Below, piece by piece: positions 1-8,826 of a stretch of DNA of 64,000 bases. The notes under the pieces were generated by a model. The model was given only the letters and a program-made list of their open reading frames with translations, had not been told where the DNA came from and made no database searches. The number at the start of each line of letters is the position of its first letter. Position 1 is the stretch's first letter. The DNA comes from VYDC01 sp963667515 (GTDB lineage Bacteria; Chloroflexota; Dehalococcoidia; UBA2979): NCBI GenBank assembly GCA_963667515.2, contig CAXXXY010000006.1:788631-852630 (forward strand). The letters are read 5' to 3'. The translations under genes and the position numbers were made by a program.

Positions 1-1
1 G

Positions 2-1144
2 GAGCGCGCCGCGGCGGAGCACGCGGCGGTGCGCCGGGCCGTGGAGGCCGGCATCCACGTCATCGGCCCCAACTGCATGGGCATCTACGTCCCCGGGGAG
101 CGCGTCTCCTTCACGGGGGAGCCGCCCACCGAGTCGGGGAACGTCTTCCTGCTCTCGCAGTCGGGGGTGAACGCCGCCGATACCATCTTCCGGCTGGGCG
201 CGGTGGGGCTGCGCTTCTCGAAGGTGGTCTCCTACGGCAACGGCGCCGACCTCACGGCGCACGACTTCCTCGACTACGCGGCGGCCGACCCGCAGACCGA
301 GGTGGTCGGCGCCTACATCGAGGGCGTCTCCGACGGCCCGGCGTTCGCGGAGGCGCTGCGGCGCTGCGCGCGGGTGAAGCCGACGGTGATCCTCAAGGGC
401 GGGCTGACGGAGGCGGGGGCTCGCGCGGCCAGCTCGCACACCGGGTCGCTGGCGGGCTCGCGGCAGGTCTTCGAGGCGCTGTGCCGGCAGGCGGGGGCGC
501 TGCGCGTGGACGGCATGGCGGAGCTGCGCGACATGCTACTGACGCTCACCACCTCGGCGCGGCGGGTGCGCGGCGACGGCGTGGCGATGCTCAGCTCGGG
601 CGGCGGCTTCGCCGTGCTCTCCTCCGACGCGATCGCCGGGGCGGGCCTCGCCGTGCCCGAGCTGCCCGAGGCGACGCAGCGCGCGCTGGGCGAGCTGGTG
701 CCGGTCGCGGGCACTTCGGTGCGCAACCCCATCGACGCGAGCTTCGACGGGGGCGGCGGCCGCTCCGAGGGCGACATGGACCGGCTGCGGCGCGCGGTGC
801 TGGAGGTGGCGGCCTCGCCCGTCACCGACGTGGTCTTCCTCTCGACGAGCCGCGTGCCGTGGCTCAGCGACTCCGCCTCGGGCGCCGAGGAGGAGGGCGA
901 CCCGTACGAGGCCGCGCGCGCCCTCGGCGAGCGCATCGCGGCGCTCCAGGGCGAGCTGGAGGTGCCGCTGCTGTACATGCAGCGCGATCGCATCTGGGGC
1001 GACGTCGGCGTCGACCTCGAGCTCGCGAGCACCGCCCACGCGGGCGGCGTCGCCGTCTACGAGAGCGTCGAGCGTGCCGCGCGCTCCGTCGCGCAGCTGC
1101 TCGCCTGGCGCGAGCGCCGCGATGGCCTCCCCGCGATCCTCTAG
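2..1144 (+). CDS. NDP-forming acyl-CoA synthetase / CoA-binding protein, 5' partial
   Basis: The frame is open from the first bases of the window, so the gene begins upstream; 381 residues are visible. Early residues contain the GPNCMG motif of CoA-binding, succinyl-CoA-synthetase-alpha-like proteins. This is followed by a flavodoxin-like ligase domain with SSHTGSLAGS, which corresponds to the phospho-histidine region of NDP-forming acyl-CoA synthetases. Family members join an acid to CoA at the expense of ATP, or run the reverse reaction, through a phosphohistidine. The visible part lacks an ATP-grasp domain, so it may be an alpha-subunit-only protein or part of a split enzyme. The next gene starts inside its 3' end (23-bp overlap), suggesting translational coupling. 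The substrate cannot be told from the sequence. Confidence 0.8.
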   Translation, partial: ERAAAEHAAVRRAVEAGIHVIGPNCMGIYVPGERVSFTGEPPTESGNVFLLSQSGVNAADTIFRLGAVGLRFSKVVSYGNGADLTAHDFLDYAAADPQTEVVGAYIEGVSDGPAFAEALRRCARVKPTVILKGGLTEAGARAASSHTGSLAGSRQVFEALCRQAGALRVDGMAELRDMLLTLTTSARRVRGDGVAMLSSGGGFAVLSSDAIAGAGLAVPELPEATQRALGELVPVAGTSVRNPIDASFDGGGGRSEGDMDRLRRAVLEVAASPVTDVVFLSTSRVPWLSDSASGAEEEGDPYEAARALGERIAALQGELEVPLLYMQRDRIWGDVGVDLELASTAHAGGVAVYESVERAARSVAQLLAWRERRDGLPAIL

Positions 1145-2204
1145 CCGCCGCCCCTCGGAGCTCGCGACCTCGCCGAGCGCCGGGGGCGCGCGGGCCGCCG
1201 CGGCCGCGCCGCTGCTCATCGGGCAGTCGCTGGAGCTCTGGCGCGGCCCGCTGGCCGCGGCGGCCGCCGCGCGGAACGGCGCGGCGCTGGAGGCGGCGGC
1301 GCGCGCGCAGCTCGACGCGGGGGCGCGGGCGCTCGACGTGAACGCCGGCGCACGCGACGAGCTGGCGCCCGAGCTCGCGTGGGCGGCGGGCGCGCTCGCC
1401 GTCGCGCTCCCCGGCGTGCCGCTGCTGCTCGACTGCGGCGACGGGCGTGCGCTGGCGGCGGCGCTGCGTGCGGCGGCCGAGACGGCCGGCGGCGAGCGGG
1501 GCGAGGTGGGCGCCGAAGCGGACGCGAGGCGCCGATCGAGGCTGGTGGCGAACGCGCTGCGCCCGGGCGACGCGGCGGCGGGCGCGCTCCTCGACGCGGC
1601 GGCGGCGAGCGGCGCCGGCCTCGTGCTCTCCCCCGCCGAGCTCGACGGCGCCGCGCGGGCCGACCCGCCTCCTGCCGAGGCGGTCGCGCTGCTGCTGCGG
1701 GCGCGGGAGCGAGCACGCGCGGCGGGCGTCGGCGGCCCGCTCTTCGCGGACGCGCTCGCCTACCCACCGGCCGCAGACGCGGCGCGCTGCGCCCGCTCGC
1801 TCGCCACACTGCGCGCGCTCGCGGCGGCGGGCGCGCGCGAGGCGGGGCGCGCGACGCTCGTGCCGCTCGTCGCCGTCGGCAACGTTGGCCACGGCGCGCC
1901 CGCCGAGCTGCGCCCGGCGCTGCGCCGCCTCTACGCGGCCGCGGCGCTCGGCGCGGGCGCCCGCGCGCTGCTGCTCCCCGTCGAGGATCGTGCGCTCGTC
2001 GACGTCGTCGGCGCGCTCGCCCCCCTCGCGGCACCGATGGGCCGCCGGGCGACGCGACCGCCCGGCGGCACCGCGCCCGCCGCCGAGCTGCCGTGGCTCC
2101 GCCGCGTCGCCCGCGCCGCGTCGAGCGGTCACCCGCTCCCCGCCCCGACCGCGCGCGCGGGCCCTCGGCCGGACGCCGCGTGGGATCTGCTCGCGCGCGC
2201 CTAA
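1122..2204 (+). CDS. Pterin-binding (dihydropteroate synthase-like / methyltetrahydrofolate methyltransferase-like) protein
   Basis: The protein has 360 residues with a TIM-barrel-like pattern. LDVNAGA near residue 70 is the typical strand-2 motif of pterin-binding enzymes such as methyltetrahydrofolate:corrinoid methyltransferases and the MetH pterin domain. A mid-protein DxxNxLRPGD-like segment is present, but the sequence is very Ala/Arg rich and diverged. The ATG at 1122 is preferred over an earlier in-frame GTG at 1074 because it gives a compact N-terminus; it overlaps the upstream gene by 23 bp. By family it would bind a reduced folate and move a methyl group to a corrinoid, but no corrinoid protein is encoded nearby, so the role is open. 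A palindromic repeat follows directly after the stop codon. Confidence 0.6.
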   Translation: MASPRSSSRRPSELATSPSAGGARAAAAAPLLIGQSLELWRGPLAAAAAARNGAALEAAARAQLDAGARALDVNAGARDELAPELAWAAGALAVALPGVPLLLDCGDGRALAAALRAAAETAGGERGEVGAEADARRRSRLVANALRPGDAAAGALLDAAAASGAGLVLSPAELDGAARADPPPAEAVALLLRARERARAAGVGGPLFADALAYPPAADAARCARSLATLRALAAAGAREAGRATLVPLVAVGNVGHGAPAELRPALRRLYAAAALGAGARALLLPVEDRALVDVVGALAPLAAPMGRRATRPPGGTAPAAELPWLRRVARAASSGHPLPAPTARAGPRPDAAWDLLARA

Positions 2205-2205
2205 C

Positions 2206-2262
2206 GCAACGTTCCGGCAGCGTTCCCCTGGCAGCGTTCCCCTGCACCCTAGGGGCTGCCGC
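2206..2262 (+). repeat. Gene-end palindromic repeat, copy R1 (triple hairpin half)
   Basis: It starts 1 bp after the stop of the pterin-binding gene. The hairpin half occurs three times in tandem (GCAACGTTCC, GGCAGCGTTCCCC, GGCAGCGTTCCCC) and is followed by the conserved right half ending in AGGGGCTGCCGC. The last two hairpins carry a G-to-C change that weakens the stem. It faces copy R2 at 2423-2455. Confidence 0.85.
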
Positions 2263-2422
2263 GTCTCGCTGAGGCGGTCGGGCCTCGGGCGTGGGCGCCG
2301 GTGCCCCTGAGGGGCAGCCGCGGCCGCTGGGACGCGCCGCGCTTCAGGCCGCGCCGCCACACGCTCGAGGACCGAGCACCCGCCGCCGCTCGCATCTGTG
2401 AGGAAGACCGCCGCTGCCAGGA

Positions 2423-2455
2423 GCGGCAGCCCCTAGGGTGCAGCGGAACGCTGCC
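2423..2455 (-). repeat. Gene-end palindromic repeat, copy R2, overlapping the mutL 3' end
   Basis: Read on the minus strand it is a canonical copy: hairpin GCAGCG-TTC-CGCTGC, then ACCCTAG, then GGGGCTGCCGC. It encodes the last residues of MutL (Q-R-S-A-A-P) and its TAG stop. R1 lies 160 bp away in inverted orientation, forming a head-to-head pair between convergent genes. Confidence 0.9.
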
Positions 2456-4295
2456 GGGCGAAGGAGTGGTCGAGGGCGTCGCGGCTGAGGTGGACGACCG
2501 TGGGCCGGCCGTGGGGGCAGCTCTGCGGCGTCGCGGCCGCCTCGAGGTCGCGCAGCAGCGCGCGCTGCTCCTCGGGGGCGAGCCGGTCGCCAGCCATCAC
2601 GGCGGCGCGGCAGGCGAGCGTCGCCAGGGCGCGGTCGGGGCCGGTGAGCCGCTCCTCGGCGTCCAGCGCGTCGAGGTAGTCGGCCAGCGCGCGGGCCGGG
2701 TCGCGGCGGCCGAGCGAGGCGGGGACGGCGCGCAGCAGCACGGCGCCGCCGTCCACCTCGTCGCACCAGAAACCGAGCGCCGCGAGATCGCCCGCGACGG
2801 TAGCGGCGAGCGCCGCCTGCGCCGGGGCTAGCGCCACCACCAGCGGCTCCAGCAGCGGCTGGCGCTCTGGGCGCCCGCGCTCGTGCGCCGCCTGCGCGCG
2901 CTCGTACAGCACGCGCTCGTGCGCGGCGTGCTGGTCGACGAGGTAGAGGCCGTCCGGCCCCTCGGCGACGAGGTAGAGGCGATCGAGCTGCCCCAGCGGC
3001 CGCAGCGCCGGCAGCCGATCACGCAGCGGCAGCGCCACGCGGCCGCCCGCGGCCGCGTCGAGGGGCGCGCCCCACGGCCCGCGCGTCGCTGCGGCCGGCG
3101 CGGGCTCGCCGGCCACGCGGGGCGCTGACCGCGGGAGGCTGAGCGCGCTCGACGGACGCGCGCCCGCGAGCGCGTCGCGGCCGCGGCGCAGGCCCGCAGG
3201 CGGCTGCTCGACTTCGGGCGCGGGCGCGCCCGCCAGCGCCGACCGCACCGCCTGCGCGACGGTGGCGTAGACCAGCTGCTCGTGGCGGAAGCGCACCTCG
3301 GCCTTGCGCGGGTGCACGTTCACGTCGACCTGCGCGGGCGGCACCTCGATGCGCAACAGCACAACGGGGTGGCGGCCGGCCGGCATCAGCCCGCGATACG
3401 CCTCCTCGATCGCGTGCACGAGCGAGCGCGAGCCGATCGCGCGGCCGTTGGCGACGAGGTGGATGTAGCGCCGGCTGGCGCGGTGCAGGGAGGGCGGCCC
3501 CACGAGCCCTGCCACCGTGCAGCTCGGCGGCGCGTCGTCGGGCGCGGCGGGCCCGGGCGCGGGCGCCTCGGTAACCTCGGGGGTGCCGAGCGAGCTCGGC
3601 GGAGGGCGGTCGGCGGCGGCGGGGAGCAGGGCGCGCGCGACCTCGACGCCGTAGACGGCCGCGATCGCGTCGGCGGGGGCGCCCGTGCCCGGCGTGGCGA
3701 GCGCCGAGCGCCCCTCGACGTGTAGCCGGAAGGCGACGTCGGGCCGCGCGAGCGCGTACTCCGTCACCACCTGCGCCACGGCGCGCGCCTCCGCCCGCGC
3801 CGAGCGCAGGAAGCGGCGGCGAGCGGGCAGCCGGGCGAACAGCTCCCGCACCTCGACGGTGGTGCCGGGGGCGGCGGCGGCGCTGCCCGCGGCACCGGGC
3901 CGGCCCGCGCGGTAGCGAGCGACGGCGGCCGCGTGCTCGCGGGGCGGGCGCGTGGTCAGATCCACGTCGGCCGCCGCCGCGATCGCGGCCAGCGCCTCGC
4001 CGCGGAAGCCCAGCGAGCGGATGGCGAAGAGATCGCGCTCCGAGGAGAGCCTCGAGGTGGCGTGCCGCTCGAAGGCGTCGGCGACCTGCTCGGGCGGGAT
4101 GCCGCCACCGTCGTCGCGCACGCGCAGCCGCTCGACGCCGCCGCCCTCGATCTCGACGTCGATGGCGCGCGCGTCCGCGTCGAGCGCGTTCTCGACGAGC
4201 TCCTTCACCGCCGAGGCCGGGCGCTCGATCACCTCGCCCGCCGCGATACGCGCGGCCACCTCGGGCGGCAGCACGCGGATGCGCGGGCGCCCCAT
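2433..4295 (-). CDS. mutL: DNA mismatch repair protein MutL
   Basis: The protein has 620 residues. The N-terminal GHKL ATPase shows ELVENALDADA, a DDGGGIPP variant of the DNGxG motif, HATSRL and GFRGEALAAI, all within the first 110 residues. The transducer region carries GTTVEVRELFARLPARR. The C-terminal dimerisation domain has the metal-binding nuclease motif DQHAAHERVLYE near residue 455 and a late CPHGRPT motif, so this is predicted to be a nicking-competent MutL that works with MutS. The ATG at 4295 is chosen because homology starts at the following GRPRIRVLPPEVA; the longer open frame upstream overlaps the divergent protease gene. The last six residues and the stop come from a palindromic repeat. 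mutS lies 1.6 kb away on the same strand, beyond the protease gene. Confidence 0.96.
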   Translation of the reverse strand: MGRPRIRVLPPEVAARIAAGEVIERPASAVKELVENALDADARAIDVEIEGGGVERLRVRDDGGGIPPEQVADAFERHATSRLSSERDLFAIRSLGFRGEALAAIAAAADVDLTTRPPREHAAAVARYRAGRPGAAGSAAAAPGTTVEVRELFARLPARRRFLRSARAEARAVAQVVTEYALARPDVAFRLHVEGRSALATPGTGAPADAIAAVYGVEVARALLPAAADRPPPSSLGTPEVTEAPAPGPAAPDDAPPSCTVAGLVGPPSLHRASRRYIHLVANGRAIGSRSLVHAIEEAYRGLMPAGRHPVVLLRIEVPPAQVDVNVHPRKAEVRFRHEQLVYATVAQAVRSALAGAPAPEVEQPPAGLRRGRDALAGARPSSALSLPRSAPRVAGEPAPAAATRGPWGAPLDAAAGGRVALPLRDRLPALRPLGQLDRLYLVAEGPDGLYLVDQHAAHERVLYERAQAAHERGRPERQPLLEPLVVALAPAQAALAATVAGDLAALGFWCDEVDGGAVLLRAVPASLGRRDPARALADYLDALDAEERLTGPDRALATLACRAAVMAGDRLAPEEQRALLRDLEAAATPQSCPHGRPTVVHLSRDALDHSFARQRSAAP

Positions 4296-4359
4296 GCCCG
4301 GCGACGCAGGCCCTGCCGGCTCAGCGCTCACCTTGTTCGCCCCCCGTCGGCTGCCTACG

Positions 4360-5862
4360 ATGGCCGCGCCTGGCGCTCCCCGGCGAGGAGCCTCGCGGCG
4401 CAGCGGCGCGCGAGAGGACCGCCGACCCACTCCCGAGGAAGGGACGGCCCGCCTGCGCGTACGGATCGCCCTGGCGGCGCTGGCCGTCCTGCTGGCGGCA
4501 GCGGCCGGCGCCGGCGTCGAGCGTCCGCCCGCGGCCTCGATTCTCGCGCCGCCCCCGGACGCCGACGTGCTGCTGGCGCTGCCGCGCGCCGGCATCGAGC
4601 CGGTGCTGCTGGCCGCGGCGCTCCAGCGGCTGGGCCACCGCACGCTGCCCGCCCACCCGCTCTCCGGCGCCGCGCGCGTGCTCGTGCCGGCGGGCACGGA
4701 GCCGGCCGCGATCGCGCGCGAGCTGGCGGCGAGCGGGCTGGTGCGCGCCGTGGAGGCGGACGGCCTCGTGCGGGCCACGCGCCTGCCCGACGACCCGCTC
4801 TACGCCGAGCTGCAGTCGCGCTACCTGGAGGCCGTGCGCGCGCCCGAGGCGTGGGAGCGCACGCCCGGCGACCGCGAGGTGGTGATCGCGGTGATCGACA
4901 CGGGCATCGACCTCACGCACCCCGACATCCAGCCTGCGCTGTGGGTGAACGACGGCGAGGTCTTCGGCAACGGCCGCGACGACGACGGCAACGGCTGCGT
5001 CGACGACGCCTTCGGCTGCTCGTTCGTCTCGCTGGCGACGGCCGACCCCTCGTGCGGCTACCGGCTGGCGCCGCCGCACCGGCTGGTCTCCGATGACGAC
5101 GGCCACGGCACCTTCGTGGCGTCGATCGCCGCCGGCGCCGGCGACGACGGGCGCGGCATCGCGGGCGTGGCGTGGCAGGCACGGCTGCTGCCGGTGAAGG
5201 TGCTGGACTGCACCGCCACGGGCCGCATCTCCGACGCGGCCGCCGGCATCCGCTACGCGGCGCGGCAGGGCGCCGACATCATCAACGTCTCCTTCGGCTC
5301 GCCGAGCGACTCGCGGCTGCTGCGCGAGGCGATCGCCGAGGCCGAGGCGGCGGGCGCGCTGGTGGTCGCCTCGGCGGGGAACGAGGGGCCGGGCGGCGCC
5401 ACCTTCCCCGCGCGCTACGACTCGGTGCTCTCCGTCGCGGCGAGCGGCGAGCGCGGCGCCGCGGCCGACGGCGGCGTCGACTACGAGCGCGCCGCCTCCT
5501 TCGCCTCGAGCGGCGCGGGCGTCGACCTCTTCGCGCCGGGGCTCGACGTCGCAGGCGCGGTGCCGGCTGCGCTCTGCGGCGGCGGCATCTGGCGCTGCCG
5601 CGACGAGGGGCCCTACGCCGTCGCCGCCGGCTCCTCGTACGCGGCGCCGCTGGCGGCGGGCGCCGCCGCGCTCGTGCTCGCCGAGCGGCCCGGGCTGATG
5701 CCCGCGTTCGTGCGCGCGCTGATCGTCGCGAGCGCGCGCCGCGGCGCCGAGGGCGCGCCGCTGCTGGACGTGGCCGCCGCGCTCGACGCCGAGCTGTTCG
5801 GCATCGGCGTGCCCGGCACCGCGCGCCCCGGCGGCCCTCCGGCCCGCCCGCCCGAGCCGTAG
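4360..5862 (+). CDS. Secreted subtilisin-like serine protease (peptidase S8)
   Basis: The protein has 500 residues. An Arg-rich N-terminus leads into a hydrophobic stretch near residues 35-52 (IALAALAVLLAAAAGAG), which looks like a signal peptide with a long n-region. A propeptide-like segment follows. The catalytic triad is visible: Asp180 in VIDTGID, His249 in DGHGTFVAS and Ser426 in GSSYAAPLAAG. The oxyanion-hole Asn341 sits in SAGNEGPGG. A DDDGNGC segment between Asp and His resembles acidic calcium-binding inserts. It should be an extracellular or cell-envelope endopeptidase. It is divergent from mutL with only 64 bp between the starts, and its 3' end is 26 bp from the mutS stop. There is no obvious functional link to mismatch repair. 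Confidence 0.92.
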   Translation: MAAPGAPRRGASRRSGAREDRRPTPEEGTARLRVRIALAALAVLLAAAAGAGVERPPAASILAPPPDADVLLALPRAGIEPVLLAAALQRLGHRTLPAHPLSGAARVLVPAGTEPAAIARELAASGLVRAVEADGLVRATRLPDDPLYAELQSRYLEAVRAPEAWERTPGDREVVIAVIDTGIDLTHPDIQPALWVNDGEVFGNGRDDDGNGCVDDAFGCSFVSLATADPSCGYRLAPPHRLVSDDDGHGTFVASIAAGAGDDGRGIAGVAWQARLLPVKVLDCTATGRISDAAAGIRYAARQGADIINVSFGSPSDSRLLREAIAEAEAAGALVVASAGNEGPGGATFPARYDSVLSVAASGERGAAADGGVDYERAASFASSGAGVDLFAPGLDVAGAVPAALCGGGIWRCRDEGPYAVAAGSSYAAPLAAGAAALVLAERPGLMPAFVRALIVASARRGAEGAPLLDVAAALDAELFGIGVPGTARPGGPPARPPEP

Positions 5863-5888
5863 CGCGTCGCTCGCCCGCGCCGACCCCC

Positions 5889-8543
5889 TCACCCCTCGAC
5901 GCCGCTCAGGCGCCGGGCGCGGGCGCGCAGCTCGTAGAGGCGCTGCAGCGCAGCGAGCGGCGCGAGGCCGTCCGGGTCGAGCGCCGCCAGCTCGTCGAGC
6001 AGCGCCTGCGAGGCAGCGCCCGCCAGCGGGAGCTGGCCGCCGCCCGCCGCCGGCGCTCCGGCCGCGGCCGGAGCGCCGGCGCGCGCGCTCGCCTCCGCCT
6101 CCAGTTCGGCCAGCAGCTCGCGGGCGCGCGCCACCACGGGCGCCGGCAGCCCCGCGAGCTGCGCGACGTGCACGCCGTAGGCGCGGTCGGCGCCGCCGGG
6201 CACGATGCGGTGCAGCAGCACCACCTCCCCGCCCTCTTCGCGCACGGCGACGGAGCGGTTCTCGAGGCGCGGCAGCAGCCCCGCCAGCTGCGTCAGCTCC
6301 TGGTAATGCGTGGCGAAGAGCGTGCGCGGGGTGCCGCCCGGCAGGTGGTGGAGGTGCTCGACGACGGCGCGCGCGATCGCGAGGCCGTCGTTCGTCGAGG
6401 TGCCCCGCCCCACTTCGTCGAGGATCACCAGCGAGCGCGCCGTCGCGTTATGTAGGATGGCGGCCGTCTCCAGCATCTCGACCATGAACGTCGAGCGCCC
6501 CGCCGCGATCTCGTCCTGCGCGCCCACGCGCGAGAAGACGCGGTCCACCATCGCCACGCGCGCGCGCCGCGCGGGCACGTAGCAGCCGCACTGCGCGAGC
6601 AGCACGATCAGCGCCGTCTGCCGCAGGTAGGTGGACTTGCCGCCCATGTTGGGGCCGGTGAGCACGACGATGTCCGCGCCGTCGCCCAGCGCGCAGTCGT
6701 TGGGGACGAAGGCGCCCGCGGACAGCTCCCGCTCCACCACGGGGTGGCGCCCACCCTCGATGACGATGGCACCGGTCTCGGCGAGCTCGGGCCGCACGTG
6801 GCCCAGCTCGACGGCGACCTCGGCGAGCGCGGAGGCGACGTCGAGCCGCGCCACCGCCTCCCCCGCCCGCGCGATGCGCTCGCCCGCCGCCGCCACCTGC
6901 GCGACGAGGCGCGCAAGCGCCGCCTGCTCGGCCGCTAGCAGGCGGTCCTTCGCCGCGAGGATCTCGCCCTCGAGCTCGGCCAGCGCCGCCGTGCGGAAGC
7001 GCTGCGAGCCGGTCAGCGCCTGCCGCGGCTCGAAGTCGGGCGGCACGCGCTCGGCGTGCGCGCGCGGCACCTCCAGGTAGTAGCCCAGCACGCGGTGGTA
7101 GCCGACCTTGAGCGAGGCCACGCCCGAGCGCTCGCGCTCGGCCGCCTCCAGCGCCACAAGCGCCGAGCGCGCGTCCGTGGCGAGCGCTCGCAGCCGATCG
7201 ACCTCGGGGTCGACGCCGCCGCGCACGGTCGCGCCCTCGCCGGGCGCGGGCGGCGCGTCCTCGGCGAGCGTGTCCGCGATCGCGGCGGCGATCTCCTCGC
7301 AGCCGCCCAGCGCCCTCGCGATCGCCGCCGGCGCTGTCCCCGCCTCCTCGGCGCGCGCCCGCAGCGCGGGCAGCCGCGCCAGCCCCCGCGCGAGCTGCAG
7401 CAGGTCCCGCGCACCCGCGCTCCCCGCCCGCACGCGCCCCAGCAGCCGCTCCGTGTCGGGCAGGCCGCGCAACGCCTCGCGGGCGCCGGCGCCCGCGAGG
7501 GTGGCGCCGCAGAACGCCTCCACCTCGTCCAGCCGCGCCTCGGCGTCGGCGGCGCGGCGCAGCGGCCGGCCCAGCCGCTCGCGCAGCAGCCGCCCGCCCA
7601 TAGCGGTGCGCGTGCGGTCGAGCGCCGCCACCAGCGAGGCGTCGCCGCGCCGTCCCCCGGCGAAGAGGTCGAGGTTGCCGCGCGTCTGCGGATCGAGGTA
7701 GACGTGCTGCGCGCCGCGAACGGCGTGAGGCGGGCGCAGCGCGGCGAGCGCCTGGGGCCACCCCTCCTCCAGGTAGGCGAGCAGCGCCCCCGCGGCGCCG
7801 ACGGCGGCGTCCAGCCCCTCCAGCCCGTAGCCGTCGAGCTCGGCGACGCCGAAGCGCTCGGCCAGCCGCTCGGCGGCGCGGCGCGGCGCGAAGTCGCGCG
7901 CGGGCCGCGGGGTGCGCGCGCAGCCCGCCGGGGCCAGCGCCGCCGGGAGCGCGCCGCCCGCTGCGGTGTCCGCGCCGTGCTCGGCGGGTGGCAGCAGCTC
8001 GTCGGGCAGCAGCAGCTCGGCGGGGCGCAGCCGCGCCCACTCGCCCGCGAGCTCGCTCGCGGGCACCAGCTCCAGCTCGAGCTCGCCCGTGGTCACGTCG
8101 CAGCGCGCGACGCCCCACAGCGGCTGCTCGCCGGAGCGGGCGGAGCGAGCCGCGGGCGCGGGCGCGGCGGCGACGAGCCAGTTGTGCGCGCCCCCCTCCA
8201 CGGCCGCGCCCGCGTCGACGGTGCCCGGCGAGACGACGCGCACCACCGCGCGCTCGACGAGGCCGCGACCCGGGGGCGAGAGCTGCTCGGCGATCGCCAC
8301 GCGATGCCCGGCCGCGATCAGCCGCTCGAGGTGGCGCTCCAGCTGGTGGTGCGGCACGCCGGCCAGCGGGATCCGCCCCTCGCGCCCCATCGGCCGCGAG
8401 GTCAGCGCGATCCCCAGCACCTCGGCCAGCACGCGCGCGTCCTCGTCGAAGCACTCGTAGAAGTCGCCCATGCGGAAGAGCAGCAGCGCGCCGGGGTGCT
8501 GCGCGCGGAGGCGCAGGTACTGCTCGCGGGCGGGTGTGGACAG
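5889..8543 (-). CDS. mutS: DNA mismatch repair protein MutS (start codon unusual)
   Basis: MutS recognises mismatches and recruits MutL. The mismatch-binding F-x-E motif is in FRMGDFYECF, Walker A is GPNMGGKST, Walker B is VILDEVGRGT and STNDGLAIA follows; domain order and length fit the family. The only ATG near the front (8471) would begin at MGDFYE and remove conserved N-terminal residues. In-frame codons upstream still encode clear MutS homology (STPAREQYLRLRAQHPGALL), but no ATG, GTG or TTG occurs before the in-frame stop at 8595-8597. The start given here is CTG at 8543; ATC at 8576 is the alternative, and neither has a visible Shine-Dalgarno sequence. The in-frame stop lies inside a perfect palindrome of a repeat tract, so the original 5' end may have been replaced. 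Confidence 0.93.
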   Translation of the reverse strand: MSTPAREQYLRLRAQHPGALLLFRMGDFYECFDEDARVLAEVLGIALTSRPMGREGRIPLAGVPHHQLERHLERLIAAGHRVAIAEQLSPPGRGLVERAVVRVVSPGTVDAGAAVEGGAHNWLVAAAPAPAARSARSGEQPLWGVARCDVTTGELELELVPASELAGEWARLRPAELLLPDELLPPAEHGADTAAGGALPAALAPAGCARTPRPARDFAPRRAAERLAERFGVAELDGYGLEGLDAAVGAAGALLAYLEEGWPQALAALRPPHAVRGAQHVYLDPQTRGNLDLFAGGRRGDASLVAALDRTRTAMGGRLLRERLGRPLRRAADAEARLDEVEAFCGATLAGAGAREALRGLPDTERLLGRVRAGSAGARDLLQLARGLARLPALRARAEEAGTAPAAIARALGGCEEIAAAIADTLAEDAPPAPGEGATVRGGVDPEVDRLRALATDARSALVALEAAERERSGVASLKVGYHRVLGYYLEVPRAHAERVPPDFEPRQALTGSQRFRTAALAELEGEILAAKDRLLAAEQAALARLVAQVAAAGERIARAGEAVARLDVASALAEVAVELGHVRPELAETGAIVIEGGRHPVVERELSAGAFVPNDCALGDGADIVVLTGPNMGGKSTYLRQTALIVLLAQCGCYVPARRARVAMVDRVFSRVGAQDEIAAGRSTFMVEMLETAAILHNATARSLVILDEVGRGTSTNDGLAIARAVVEHLHHLPGGTPRTLFATHYQELTQLAGLLPRLENRSVAVREEGGEVVLLHRIVPGGADRAYGVHVAQLAGLPAPVVARARELLAELEAEASARAGAPAAAGAPAAGGGQLPLAGAASQALLDELAALDPDGLAPLAALQRLYELRARARRLSGVEG

Positions 8544-8593
8544 GGCGCGGCGTCCGTCCCGGGGAGATGCGTCGATGGTACGGCGCCGCCGCT

Positions 8594-8811
8594 CTCAGCG
8601 GCCAGCCGCTGAGACGCTGCTATTCCCGGCGCCCATAGGGGGCGCCGGCATCGCCGCTGCGAGGCGGGGAGGCCGCGAGCCCGACGGCGGCGCTGAGCGG
8701 CGCCGTGCGCCCCGCCGCCTCCCCGCCCCGCAGTGGCGAGATGCGGCGCCCCCCTTGGGCGCCGCCGGGTAAGAGCTGGCGAGATGCGGCGAGCCTCATG
8801 CTCGCCGCCGG
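8594..8811. repeat. Structured repeat tract between the nuoF-like gene and mutS (second repeat family)
   Basis: This non-coding stretch is dense in palindromes. It begins with a perfect 20-bp palindrome at 8594-8613 (arms CTCAGCGGC and GCCGCTGAG). Two direct copies of a unit follow at 8734-8769 and 8777-8811, both starting TGGCGAGATGCGGCG and ending GCCGCCGG. Their inner arms differ but still pair (GGCGCC with GGCGCC; GGCGAGC with GCTCGCC). A third, inverted and diverged copy lies at 8625-8658. A 17-bp inverted repeat with one mismatch (8657-8673 and 8717-8733) encloses another hairpin. The paired arm changes suggest that a folded RNA or single-stranded DNA form matters. It is unrelated in sequence to the gene-end repeat. 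Confidence 0.75.
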
Positions 8812-8826
8812 AAAACAGAGCGAGAA

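Noticed and set aside
864..2360. Long Arg/Ala-rich frames opposite the first two genes and elsewhere.
   Set aside because: No recognisable motifs, extreme composition, and exact overlap with well-supported genes on the other strand or frame.
4296..4778. A longer MutL N-terminus starting at 4778.
   Set aside because: The extra residues overlap the divergent S8 protease gene, and MutL homology begins exactly at ATG 4295.
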